Shown piece after piece: positions 1 through 7,355 of a stretch of DNA of 27,699 nt. This DNA comes from Armatimonadota bacterium (GTDB lineage Bacteria; Armatimonadota; Zipacnadia; Zipacnadales; FEN-943), in contig JAKORR010000003.1 of assembly GCA_029777735.1 (NCBI GenBank), positions 1 to 27,699 on the forward strand. The letters run 5' to 3'. The translations under genes were made by a program, and so were the position numbers. The notes below the pieces were generated by a model. It made no database searches and was not told the origin of the DNA. It saw only the letters and a list, made by a program, of their open reading frames with translations. Positions within the stretch are counted from its first letter, which is position 1, and each line of letters begins with the position of its first letter.

Positions 1-158
1 TCTCGCAGCGGCTGAAGCTGACAGCGGAGCTGGAGACGGAAATACCGAACCTGTTTGCGTGTGGGGACGGCGCAGGGGTGACGCGAGGGCTGGTTCAGGC
101 CTCAGCCTCCGGCCTGGCAGCGGCGCGGGCGATTCTGTCGCGGTCCGCCAAGGCGTAG
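1..158 (+). CDS. FAD-dependent dehydrogenase, C-terminal fragment
   Basis: Only the last 51 codons are in the window, read from base 3 and ending at TAG 156-158. The fragment contains the run LFACGDGAGVTRGLVQASAS followed by GLAAARAIL. This is the typical C-terminal FAD-binding signature of the uncharacterised FAD-dependent dehydrogenases (COG2509): GDGAG contacts the FAD pyrophosphate, and the following helix carries the residues that close the cofactor site. The gene points toward the symporter on the opposite strand, with 37 bp between the two stop codons. A small hairpin (CCGTC/GACGG, 162-174) lies just after the stop but has no T-run. The substrate cannot be told from this piece. The family call is firm for so short a fragment because the motif is highly specific. 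Confidence 0.8.
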   Translation, partial: SQRLKLTAELETEIPNLFACGDGAGVTRGLVQASASGLAAARAILSRSAKA

Positions 159-195
159 GAGCCGTCGGTGACGGACCACCTGCCTGGAGGGACCC

Positions 196-1569
196 CTAGG
201 ACGCGGGTGGGTCCTCAGGGGCCGGCGTGTCAGCGTCGAGGTGCAGTTGCCCGGACCATAGGTACTTGCGTGTCTCCGCCACCACAACGCCGTTGAGTAG
301 CAGCAGCGCTACGAGGTTAGGCAAGGCCATGAGCGCGTTGGCCGAGTCCGCGAAGTTCCACACCAGCGGCAGCGCGCTCACCGAGCCAACCATCACCATG
401 ACCACCCATGCGCAGCGGTATGGCAGCAGGGCCCTCTTGCCGAACAGGTACTCGATGGCCCGCTCGCCGTAGTACGACCAGCCAAGGATGGTCGAGAACA
501 CGAAGGTGAGCAGGCCTATGGTCAGCACCAGCGGGCCAAGGTGAGGAATGTGCTCAAAGGCGTTCTTGGTCAGCTCGGCTCCCGTCAGCCCCGTCTCCCA
601 GCTTCCTGTGCTCACCAGCACGAGGCCAGTCATGGCGCAGACGACAACGGTGTCCCAGAAGGTGCCAGTGGCCGAGACCAGGGCCTGGCGCACGGGGTTG
701 GCGGTCTGGGCAGCCGCCGCGACGATCGGCGCTGAGCCAAGCCCGGACTCGTTCGAGAACAGCCCGCGGGCAACCCCGTAACGCAGCGCCGTCAGAGCTG
801 TCGCTCCGGCAAAGCCCCCGACAGCCGCCTGGCCCGTGAAGGCCGAGGTGAAGATGCGCGAGACCGCGTGCGGCAAGGTCCTATAGTTGATCACCAGAAT
901 CACAGTACAGCCCAAGACGTAAAAGACGGCCATGAAGGGTACAAGTCTCTCGCAGACGCGGGCGATGGACTTGATGCCGCCGAGGATCACCACCGCCGTG
1001 AAGACAGTCAGCACGCCCCCTGTAACCCACGGGTTGACCTTCAGCGTCTCGCGAGCCATCTCGGCGATGGAGTTGGCCTGTACCGTGTTGCCGATGCCAA
1101 AGGCCGCGATGGCGGTGAACACGGCGAAGAGGATAGCCAGCCAACGTTGCTTGAGACCGCGCTCGAGGGCGTACATGGGGCCGCCTAGCATGGTGCCATC
1201 GGAAGTCTGCACGCGGTATTTGACAGCCAGAAGGGCTTCGGCGTACTTGGTGGCGATGCCAAAGACGCCTGTGAGCCAGCACCACAGAACAGCTCCGGGG
1301 CCGCCGAGGGCGACGGCTGTCGCCACGCCAACGATGTTCCCGGTACCAATGGTTGCCGCTAGCGCCGTCGTTAGCGCCCCGAAGTGGCTGATATCGCCCT
1401 TACCCTCTGTCCTGCGACGGAAGGACAGCCTGATCGCCACGCCGAGGTAGCGCTGCACGACTCGGAGGCGGAGAGTGAGGAAGAGGTGTGTGCCCAGAAG
1501 GGCTACGATCATGGGCAGCCCCCACAGGAATCCACTCAGGGCGCTGAAGAAGCTCTCGATTCCCTGCAT
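196..1569 (-). CDS. Alanine/glycine:cation symporter (AGCS family)
   Basis: This is a sodium:alanine/glycine symporter of about 457 residues, a usual length for the family. It imports small neutral amino acids with Na+ or H+ across the inner membrane. The family signature is clear: GALTTALAATIGTGNIVGVATA near residues 55-75, the GGPGAVLWCW segment, a GGPMYALERGL loop, and ARGLFSNESGLGSAPI in the second half, with about ten hydrophobic helices. I place the start at ATG 1569 (protein MQGIESFF). It is preceded by a GGGAGG-type ribosome site, and the same site-plus-start is duplicated 61 bp upstream. An in-frame ATG at 1602 would add 11 polar residues and lacks a comparable ribosome site. The gene appears monocistronic: its stop faces the FAD gene, and ychF-like lies 244 bp upstream. 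The exact substrate is not determined by sequence. Confidence 0.93.
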   Translation of the reverse strand: MQGIESFFSALSGFLWGLPMIVALLGTHLFLTLRLRVVQRYLGVAIRLSFRRRTEGKGDISHFGALTTALAATIGTGNIVGVATAVALGGPGAVLWCWLTGVFGIATKYAEALLAVKYRVQTSDGTMLGGPMYALERGLKQRWLAILFAVFTAIAAFGIGNTVQANSIAEMARETLKVNPWVTGGVLTVFTAVVILGGIKSIARVCERLVPFMAVFYVLGCTVILVINYRTLPHAVSRIFTSAFTGQAAVGGFAGATALTALRYGVARGLFSNESGLGSAPIVAAAAQTANPVRQALVSATGTFWDTVVVCAMTGLVLVSTGSWETGLTGAELTKNAFEHIPHLGPLVLTIGLLTFVFSTILGWSYYGERAIEYLFGKRALLPYRCAWVVMVMVGSVSALPLVWNFADSANALMALPNLVALLLLNGVVVAETRKYLWSGQLHLDADTPAPEDPPAS

Positions 1570-1582
1570 GCCTGGGCCTCCC
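1556..1582 (-). repeat. Copy A of a 27-bp duplicated translation-initiation element
   Basis: This copy spans the ribosome site, the ATG and the first four codons of the symporter gene. On the minus strand it reads GGGAGGCCCAGGCATGCAGG and continues GAATCGA. It matches copy B at 1617-1643 in 26 of 27 positions; the one difference makes CCCAGG here and CCTAGG in copy B. Identity stops sharply at both ends, so this is a short direct duplication and not a longer tandem repeat. Confidence 0.85.
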
Positions 1583-1609
1583 GTACTGGCCATGTCCACC
1601 ATTGACTCG

Positions 1610-1630
1610 TCAAACCTCGATTCCCTGCAT
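1610..1630 (-). other. Six-codon upstream ORF created by copy B
   Basis: Starting at the ATG of copy B, the frame reads M-Q-G-I-E-V and then TGA. It has the same ribosome site and first five codons as the symporter (MQGIES), so ribosomes that can start the symporter should also start here. The uORF ends 40 nt before the true ATG. Whether it is translated is inference. Confidence 0.4.
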
Positions 1631-1643
1631 GCCTAGGCCTCCC
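1617..1643 (-). repeat. Copy B of the duplicated initiation element, upstream of the symporter
   Basis: This copy lies 61 bp upstream of copy A in the same orientation. It keeps the GGGAGG ribosome-site core and the ATG (1630) but is out of frame with the symporter, since 61 is not a multiple of 3. It could be a relic of a slippage duplication, a decoy initiation site or a protein-binding element. Confidence 0.85.
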
Positions 1644-1761
1644 CGCTGGAAGCGATCTGGGACTGATAGCACCGGAGGCGCATACGACACAGAGGATCAG
1701 AGGATACAGTACCAGCCTAAGCTCTGCCACAGAAGTTGAGAGGCGAATAATCTTGACCGGG

Positions 1762-1777
1762 AAGGGCTACTGCCCTT
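1762..1777 (-). terminator. Weak hairpin downstream of the ychF-like gene
   Basis: AAGGGC and GCCCTT form a perfect 6-bp stem with a 4-nt loop, about 37 nt after the YchF-like stop codon on the minus strand. No T-run follows, so it is at best a weak or Rho-assisted terminator. The rest of the 244-bp gap between the YchF-like and symporter genes holds the duplicated initiation element and nothing else I recognise. Confidence 0.25.
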
Positions 1778-1813
1778 TGGACGCCCTGACTCCCAACGTC
1801 GTGGATGCGGAAC

Positions 1814-2869
1814 CTAGCGTGTAAAACGTATCTGCAGGATGTCGCCGTCCTGCACGATGTAGTCCTGGCCCTCAAGCCGGACCTTGTTAGCATGCCTGGC
1901 GGCCTGGAGGCTGCCCGCTGCCTCATAGTCGGCGAAGCTGACAACTTCAGCCCGCACAAAGCCGTGCTCCATGTCCGTGTGGATCTTACCGGCCGCCTCC
2001 CGCGCGCCAGTGCCACGGGGCACCGTCCACGCATGCGCTTCGTTTTCGTTCACCGTGTAGAAGGTCACGGCGTCTATAAGGCCGTAAGCGGTCCGGATTA
2101 CGCGGTCACCAGCGATGTGCTCAAGCCCGTACTCCGCCATGAACTCAGCCCGATCCTCCTCAGGCAGTTCGGTCAGTTCAGCCTCCAGTTCGGCGCAGAG
2201 TACCTCGCAAGGCAGGCCCCTTTCGTCCGCGATCGTGGCGGCCTCCGCACAGCGCCCACCCTCGAGGTCGTCGTCGCCGCAGTTGAAGACTACCAGTGCG
2301 GGGCGCAGGGTCAGCAGCCCATAGCCACGAAGCATCCGTAGTTCCTCGTCGTTGAAGGAGAGTTCTCGCGCCCAACGCTCCGCTTCGAGGTGTCCGCGCA
2401 GGCGGTGGAGCATGTTCCACTCGGGATCGGCTTCACCTCTGCGCCGGGCCTTGTGCTCACGCTCCACACGCTCGCCCCGCGTCTCGATGATAGCCAGGTC
2501 AGTGAGGACCAGCTCGGAGAGGAGCTCGCACAGGTCCCGCCGCGGGTCTAGATCCCTACCGCGGTGGTCCAGATGCCCGAAGGCTTGCACGACAAGAAGC
2601 AGGGCGTCGGCGTCACCGGTAAGGCCATGCAGCTTGTCGATGCGTGCGGCTCTGTCCTCATCGGAACGCATAGCAGCCACGTCCACAAAGGTTATAGTGG
2701 CGTAGGCGATGCGCTTGGGCTTCTCGCGCGCGGCTATCAGGTCCAGACGCGGGTCAGGCACCGGTACGGCGGCAAGATGCCCGCCGGTATCAGGCAGGTG
2801 CCCCGCGGCCAGCGCACGGAATAGGGTTGTCTTGCCGCTTATGGGCAGACCAAGAATCGGGATCTTCAT
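1814..2869 (-). CDS. YchF/OLA1-like P-loop nucleotide-binding protein, divergent
   Basis: This 351-residue protein belongs to the Obg/YchF GTPase-like family (E. coli YchF is 363). YchF is a ribosome-associated ATPase. The P-loop GLPISGKTT is at residues 7-15. A central coiled, charged insert (about 105-170) is followed by a base-recognition strand LVVFNCGDD (about 192-200). The C-terminal TGS-like domain (about 265-351) is very typical, with WTVPRGTGAREAAGKIHTDM and a final DYIVQDGDILQIRF. The start is set at ATG 2869, where family homology begins; the frame stays open upstream to 2968 without homology. Odd features: the G1 motif lacks the usual NVG, the stretch that normally carries switch I is shortened, and the DxxG switch II is DVAAM (63-67). 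It lies 95 nt downstream of the Nif3-like gene, probably in the same transcript. It may be a paralogue and not the ribosomal YchF itself. Confidence 0.85.
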   Translation of the reverse strand: MKIPILGLPISGKTTLFRALAAGHLPDTGGHLAAVPVPDPRLDLIAAREKPKRIAYATITFVDVAAMRSDEDRAARIDKLHGLTGDADALLLVVQAFGHLDHRGRDLDPRRDLCELLSELVLTDLAIIETRGERVEREHKARRRGEADPEWNMLHRLRGHLEAERWARELSFNDEELRMLRGYGLLTLRPALVVFNCGDDDLEGGRCAEAATIADERGLPCEVLCAELEAELTELPEEDRAEFMAEYGLEHIAGDRVIRTAYGLIDAVTFYTVNENEAHAWTVPRGTGAREAAGKIHTDMEHGFVRAEVVSFADYEAAGSLQAARHANKVRLEGQDYIVQDGDILQIRFTR

Positions 2870-2964
2870 GGCTAACCCACACCTGTGCTCCCAGAACTGA
2901 TCGTCGTCGCTCCCGACATGACGCAGGCGACACGGCCAGCCTGCGGACTGATCAGCCCCAAAGG

Positions 2965-3765
2965 TCACAAGTAGACCCAGGGGTGACCCGAGTCGATGAA
3001 GCGGACGGGCATCTTGTCGGACAAGGCGTTAGAGAGGAGTCGGGCCAAGTTGCGCATACCGGGATTCTCGGAAGCTACGTGTGAGGTCTCGATGAGACCC
3101 ACGCCGCTATCGATGGCGACACGGAGGCTGTAGTCGATGGCCTCGCCAACTACCACCGCTTGGGCACCGCTGGCCACCAACTCATCAAGGTAGCCGCAGC
3201 TTTGCGCCAGTCCGCCGACCGCAAGCCCCACACGCGTAACTGCCATGGCTAGGTCCCCCGCCACCCGGACCTGGGGCACTCCTAGCTTGAGCTTCACGTC
3301 CGCGGCCAGCTCGGCCAGGGTCCTTTCACCCGTCTCGTAGACCCGCATATAGCGGCTGGAGTGGATCTCGACCAGCAGACCCAAACAGCGCGCGGTGCTG
3401 TCCACGATGCCCTCAGTGCGTACGCTGTCCCAGTTGGAGTGACACTGGCAAAGCACCATGTTAAACCTATCAACGATGGAGCGGCGGGCCACGTTGGCTG
3501 GCTTCTCCTCCTCCGGGGTGACCTCGAACCAAGAGCTCTTGGAGTAATGGAACCACGCGGACTCGTGTGTCAGCACGAAGTTCAGGCCTAGTGCTGCCGC
3601 CTCGTGAAGAACCGCAAGACTAGGCGTCCAAGTCACGGCGACACCAGTGATTCTGGTGTCTCTGTCACCGTAAAGGATACCATTTGTGTCACCGGGCACC
3701 TGCCCGGTGAGGGGAGCAATTTGGAGTACCAGAGCCTCGACTTCGGCAGCCGTCAATAGTATCAC
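2965..3765 (-). CDS. Nif3-like dinuclear metal-centre protein (DUF34 family)
   Basis: This protein is 266 residues, a usual length for the short Nif3 form without the PII-like insert. Family members form toroidal hexamers with a two-metal site; their substrate is still debated, with GTP cyclohydrolase-I-like and other hydrolase roles proposed. Visible ligand motifs are LTHES near residue 66, CHSNWDS near 111-117, and ETSHVASEN near 225-233. Most family members have THHP at the first motif, so here the second His is replaced by Glu. The C-terminus (VRFIDSGHPWVYL) fits the family. Start: GTG 3765, or more likely TTG 3756, which has AAGGTGA at good spacing. It is followed by the YchF-like gene and is divergent from the CBS gene across about 200 bp that must hold both promoters, though I see no strong match to a consensus. 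Confidence 0.85.
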   Translation of the reverse strand: MILLTAAEVEALVLQIAPLTGQVPGDTNGILYGDRDTRITGVAVTWTPSLAVLHEAAALGLNFVLTHESAWFHYSKSSWFEVTPEEEKPANVARRSIVDRFNMVLCQCHSNWDSVRTEGIVDSTARCLGLLVEIHSSRYMRVYETGERTLAELAADVKLKLGVPQVRVAGDLAMAVTRVGLAVGGLAQSCGYLDELVASGAQAVVVGEAIDYSLRVAIDSGVGLIETSHVASENPGMRNLARLLSNALSDKMPVRFIDSGHPWVYL

Positions 3766-3971
3766 CTTGTCTGTCCAGCGGTTGCACTGCTGGCTATAGG
3801 ATATAGGTTTTCAGTTCTCGCATCGAAGCAGGGATTCCTCCATGGACACCGAAGTATACCAATGAGCAAGCCTACGCACGGGCGCAGAGCAGGGCGGGTT
3901 CCGCAACACAGCGGGCCCGTAGGGGTGGCCCGGGCGAGGGTTGAGCACACCTGCCTCAGGAGGCGATGGGC

Positions 3972-4331
3972 ATGACGGCGGCCAAAGACATCATGACGCA
4001 GGACGTTGTGACAGTCAGCCCCGACACGCGGTTGCGCGACCTGGCCAAGATCCTGGCCGAAAAGCACATCAGCGGCGTGCCGGTCGTGGACGGTGGCAAG
4101 GTGGTGGGAATCTGCAGCGAGGCAGACCTGCTCGGGGCGGGCGACATGGAGAAGTCCGTAGGGGAGGTCATGGTCACCGACGTGATATCTGTCTCACCAG
4201 ACACCGACGTACAGGAGATAGCCCGACTCATGGCTGACCGCGGCATCAAGCGAGTGCCTGTCCTCGACTGCTGTGGAAAGCTGGTGGGCATTGTCAGCCG
4301 CGCAGACCTGGTACGGAGCATGGCCGAGTAA
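3972..4331 (+). CDS. Tandem CBS-domain protein
   Basis: This is a stand-alone CBS-pair protein of 119 residues, the minimal length for a Bateman module. CBS pairs bind adenosine nucleotides and usually act as energy or redox sensors for another protein. Repeat 1 spans about residues 5-58 (DIMTQDVVTVSPDTRLRDLA through GIPVV-type strand to GICSEADLL). Repeat 2 spans about 65-118 (VMVTDVISVSPDTDVQEIAR to GIVSRADLV). The two repeats are clearly homologous to each other. ATG 3972 is preferred because AGGAGG (3958-3963) lies 8 nt before it; the ATG at 3966 is only 2 nt from that site. The gene is followed by a strong hairpin, so it is probably a single-gene transcript. The partner protein is unknown. 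Confidence 0.93.
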   Translation: MTAAKDIMTQDVVTVSPDTRLRDLAKILAEKHISGVPVVDGGKVVGICSEADLLGAGDMEKSVGEVMVTDVISVSPDTDVQEIARLMADRGIKRVPVLDCCGKLVGIVSRADLVRSMAE

Positions 4332-4351
4332 GCGGCGAACGGGTGCTGGCT

Positions 4352-4387
4352 TCTGGAGCCGCCCGGAACTGACCGGGCGGCTCCAGA
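4352..4387 (+). terminator. Perfect 15-bp hairpin after the CBS gene
   Basis: TCTGGAGCCGCCCGG (4352-4366) pairs without mismatch with CCGGGCGGCTCCAGA (4373-4387) across a six-base loop AACTGA. It begins 20 nt after the CBS stop codon. Only CTT follows, so the U-tract is poor, but a stem of this strength should stop or stall RNA polymerase or protect the 3' end. Being symmetric, it could also act on the other strand. It separates the CBS gene from the membrane-protein gene. Confidence 0.65.
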
Positions 4388-4450
4388 CTTATGGGCCCAC
4401 CGCGAAGGTGCAATGCACGGATAGGAGAACAGCCAATTTGGTAACTGCTC

Positions 4451-6436
4451 ATGGCGCATGATACACAGAGTCCACACCCTGCGACTAGAGAGCGCGTTGC
4501 CGTGCCCCTCAGGCCCCGGGCCCTTGTCCTGGGGCTGCTGTGTGCCTTGGCGTTGGCAATCCTCACGCCCTATGTAGAGATTGTGCTTGGGGCCACACAA
4601 ATCGGGGCCTTCGCTCCTCCGGCGGGCGCTTTCCTCATACTGGTGGTGTTGGTCCTGTTTATCGGGCCGGTGTTGTGGAGAATCAGCCCGAGGCTGGCCC
4701 TAGAACGCAACGACCTGCTGGCCGCCTACATAGTAATGTTGGCGGTGGCGACGATCTGTTCCTGCCAGTTCGCTGGCTGGATAGTGCCGGTCATCACAGG
4801 GCCCTACTACTACGCCAACGAGGCAAATAAGTACGCCACGCTCACGCCCTTCGCGCCGGAGCTGTGGCGCGTGGATGACGATCTGGCGGTCAAGTATTTC
4901 TATGAAGGTTTGCCGTACGGGGGCCGCCTGCCGCTTCTGCCTTGGGTAAAACCCCTCCTGGTCTGGTTTCCTTTCGTCCTGGCCTTCAACGTGGGGTTCC
5001 TGTGCATCTCTGTGCTCCTGGGTCGTCAATGGATCGACCGCGAGAAGCTCTCCTTTCCCCTCGTCCAGCTCCCGCTTGAGATGACCCTTCCGCCCGAGCG
5101 CGGTGTAGTGCCCGAGCTTTTTCGCAACAAGCTGATGTGGATGGGCGTCGCAGTGCCTGCTGTTTTCCACACTCTCAACGGCCTGAGGCGGTTCTGGCCC
5201 GCCATACCGGGTATCCAGCTGCACCTAGTAAACCTGTTACCTCCAGGCAGCGGCAAGCCGTGGAACGCGGCCGAGCCACTGTGGATTTGCGTGTACTTCT
5301 GGCTCGTCGCACTGTCCTACATGTGCTCGCGGGACGTGCCAATGAGTATCGTTTTCTTCTTCTTTCTATTCAAGATTGAGGCGATAATCGGAATGGCATT
5401 GGGCATTGGTCCCAACCCAGAGACCCGGGCCTTCACCAGCAACGCTTTCCCGATGATCGTGGCGCAGAAGTCTGGTGGGACTGTAGCGCTGGTTGGCATG
5501 AGCCTACTGGCTGCGAGGCCCTACCTGCGCGAAGTAGGAAGACGAATCTGGGAACCGACTGCTGGCGACGGGGAGACTATGACCCTGCGTTGGGCCTTCT
5601 ATGGCCTTCTGGTCTGTTTCGGCTTGGTCGTGGCCTGGGTGAATCTGATGGGGATGCCAATCTGGCTCGGTACGCTGCTTTTCGTCCTAACCTATGTCTT
5701 TGTGCTTATGTACCATCGCTTCATGGCCGAGGGCGGCGTCAACCTGCTCTGGGCCGCCCAAAGTGGGCCTAACTACATGCTGTACGGCTTCTTCGGCACC
5801 AGGTACATCGACACCCGCAGTTGGGTAATTCTTCTCAGTCTGCCCTATTTCATCTGGCCCTTCAAAGGGCTTGTTGGCCCCCAGAGCTTCGAGGGCCTCA
5901 AGATCGCCAGCGAAGTCGGTATCCCCTGGCAGCAGCTCATGGGTCTCATAGTGGGGGGCATTGCTCTTGCTGCCGTCATCTCCTACTGGTCCACGATCGT
6001 GATGGTCTACACCCACGGCGGCGGCATCGCCCTCGACCGTTACCGCTTTGAGCACGTGGGGATTCGTCCCTTCAGCGAGCTGCGTAGCATTGTCGACGCC
6101 AGAGAAGGGCCGCAGGTCGCCAAGATAATGGGGTTTGCGATCTCCGGCGCCGTGGTCGTTGCTCTTAGCGAGCTGTGGTGGATGCTGCCCTGGTGGCGGC
6201 TACATCCCATCGGCTTCGTGCTCAGCACCATCTTCGCGACGCGGTACATGTGGTTCTCGCTTCTTGTGGGCTCTATGCTGAACTGGGCAATCAACCGCTA
6301 TGGCGGTGTCAAGACCTACCGCAATGGCCGCCCCTTCTTCCTGGGACTGATCTTCGGTGACTTTCTCATGCTGGGCGTGTGGTTCGTCGTCTGCGCACTG
6401 ACAGGCGTGCGCGGATTCCGGCTCTTCGGGGACTAG
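4451..6436 (+). CDS. DUF6785/DUF6784-type polytopic membrane protein
   Basis: This 661-residue integral membrane protein has about 12 hydrophobic segments, beginning with ALVLGLLCALALAILTPYVE (about 29-48). Length and pattern fit the DUF6785 (N-terminal) plus DUF6784 (C-terminal) proteins common in Planctomycetota and Armatimonadota. Diagnostic-looking stretches are ERNDLLAAYIVML (about 84-96), PLVQLPLEMT (about 202-211), FPMIVAQKSGG (about 330-340), and the C-terminal RYGGVKTYRNGRPFFLGLIFGDF, which resembles the end of these proteins. Architecture vaguely recalls oligopeptide-transporter-like permeases, but no substrate is known. ATG 4451 is forced by an in-frame TAA at 4442; the AGGAG at about 4423 is too far to be its ribosome site, so initiation looks weak. 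The creatininase gene follows 98 bp later with its own ribosome site. Transport is an inference. Confidence 0.8.
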   Translation: MAHDTQSPHPATRERVAVPLRPRALVLGLLCALALAILTPYVEIVLGATQIGAFAPPAGAFLILVVLVLFIGPVLWRISPRLALERNDLLAAYIVMLAVATICSCQFAGWIVPVITGPYYYANEANKYATLTPFAPELWRVDDDLAVKYFYEGLPYGGRLPLLPWVKPLLVWFPFVLAFNVGFLCISVLLGRQWIDREKLSFPLVQLPLEMTLPPERGVVPELFRNKLMWMGVAVPAVFHTLNGLRRFWPAIPGIQLHLVNLLPPGSGKPWNAAEPLWICVYFWLVALSYMCSRDVPMSIVFFFFLFKIEAIIGMALGIGPNPETRAFTSNAFPMIVAQKSGGTVALVGMSLLAARPYLREVGRRIWEPTAGDGETMTLRWAFYGLLVCFGLVVAWVNLMGMPIWLGTLLFVLTYVFVLMYHRFMAEGGVNLLWAAQSGPNYMLYGFFGTRYIDTRSWVILLSLPYFIWPFKGLVGPQSFEGLKIASEVGIPWQQLMGLIVGGIALAAVISYWSTIVMVYTHGGGIALDRYRFEHVGIRPFSELRSIVDAREGPQVAKIMGFAISGAVVVALSELWWMLPWWRLHPIGFVLSTIFATRYMWFSLLVGSMLNWAINRYGGVKTYRNGRPFFLGLIFGDFLMLGVWFVVCALTGVRGFRLFGD

Positions 6437-6534
6437 CGGCCCCTGGACCCCGGAGCGGGCGGCTCTCGACGCGCAGTGGCCGCGTGCGGGAGGTGCGGCA
6501 AGGCAACAAGAGTATTGACGGGAGGTCCTTAGCG

Positions 6535-7323
6535 ATGGAAACAGTTCGTTACTGGCCCGAGATGACGGTCAAGCAGATGCGCGAAGCGTTGGCGGTGACA
6601 GAAACCGTGCTGGTGCCAATGGGTATCACCGAACAACATGGCTATCACCTACCCCTGGATACCGACACTCTCGTGGCGCTGGAGTTGTGCTGCAGAGCCG
6701 CGCGGGCGACGGGCGCCGTGGTTGCTCCAGAGATTCGCTATGCCTACTCCGGCGGGGAGCTTCCGGGCACGATCAACATACCCACCTACGTCGTGGAGCT
6801 GCTTGTCGTTGAGACGCTGCGAGAGCTAGTACGCCACGGTTTCGAGAACCTTTTCCTAGTGCTTGGGCACGGCGGCAGCGAGAACACCGCAGCAGTGGAG
6901 GAGGCTGTGGACATGTTCCAGCGGGTCAATCCGCAGTGGAGCCATGTCACCACCGGCGTCTACAAGTTCTTCTATGCAAGTCCTACCACCAGGGAGGCCT
7001 TCGCGGAGGGGGACTTCCACGCGGGTTGGTTCGAGACGTCTCTGGTGATGGCAGTCCGTCCGGATCTGGTGCGCATGGATGAGCTAGCGCTGGATGTGCC
7101 GGAGCTCGTCAAGCGAATGCGGGAAAACCCAGACGCCTACCAGACTCGCACAGCGCTAGTGGAGGACCCCGCAGTCATACCCCATATCCACCAGGACCCG
7201 GCGATCGAGGTAGGCGTGATGGGTGATCCCGAGCGCGCGACGCCCGAAGTGGGCGAGAGGATTCTCGCGGAGGCCGTGGAGGGCCTAGTAGCTCTGATTC
7301 GCAGCGTCGAGGCCGCTCGATAG
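6535..7323 (+). CDS. Creatininase-family metallohydrolase
   Basis: This 262-residue protein belongs to the creatininase/MftE-like amidohydrolase family, whose members open small cyclic amides or cleave peptides using two divalent metals. Metal-ligand motifs are present: ITEQHGYHLPLDTDT (about 28-42; Glu, His and Asp ligands), VLGHGGSENT (about 107-116; His ligand) and HAGWFETSLV (about 162-171; Glu ligand). ATG 6535 is chosen because GGGAGG (6520-6525) lies 9 nt upstream; the open frame extends to 6379 but overlaps the preceding gene. It is probably co-transcribed with the DUF6785-type membrane protein, so a joint role in uptake and hydrolysis of some small amide is possible but speculative. 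It converges on the sensor kinase gene with 32 bp between. The true substrate need not be creatinine. Confidence 0.9.
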   Translation: METVRYWPEMTVKQMREALAVTETVLVPMGITEQHGYHLPLDTDTLVALELCCRAARATGAVVAPEIRYAYSGGELPGTINIPTYVVELLVVETLRELVRHGFENLFLVLGHGGSENTAAVEEAVDMFQRVNPQWSHVTTGVYKFFYASPTTREAFAEGDFHAGWFETSLVMAVRPDLVRMDELALDVPELVKRMRENPDAYQTRTALVEDPAVIPHIHQDPAIEVGVMGDPERATPEVGERILAEAVEGLVALIRSVEAAR

Positions 7324-7355
7324 CCACGCTTCGGTGTCCCTCGGCGCCGTGAACC

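Noticed and set aside
1536..1730. Signal-peptide-like minus-strand frame (LRLVLYPLILCVVCASG)
   Set aside because: It runs through both copies of the duplicated start element and into the symporter in another frame, with no plausible mature protein.
1570..1813. Possible glycine riboswitch upstream of the glycine/alanine-type symporter
   Set aside because: The region lacks the conserved glycine-aptamer core. The notable structure is a 27-bp duplication of the start site and a small AAGGGC/GCCCTT hairpin.
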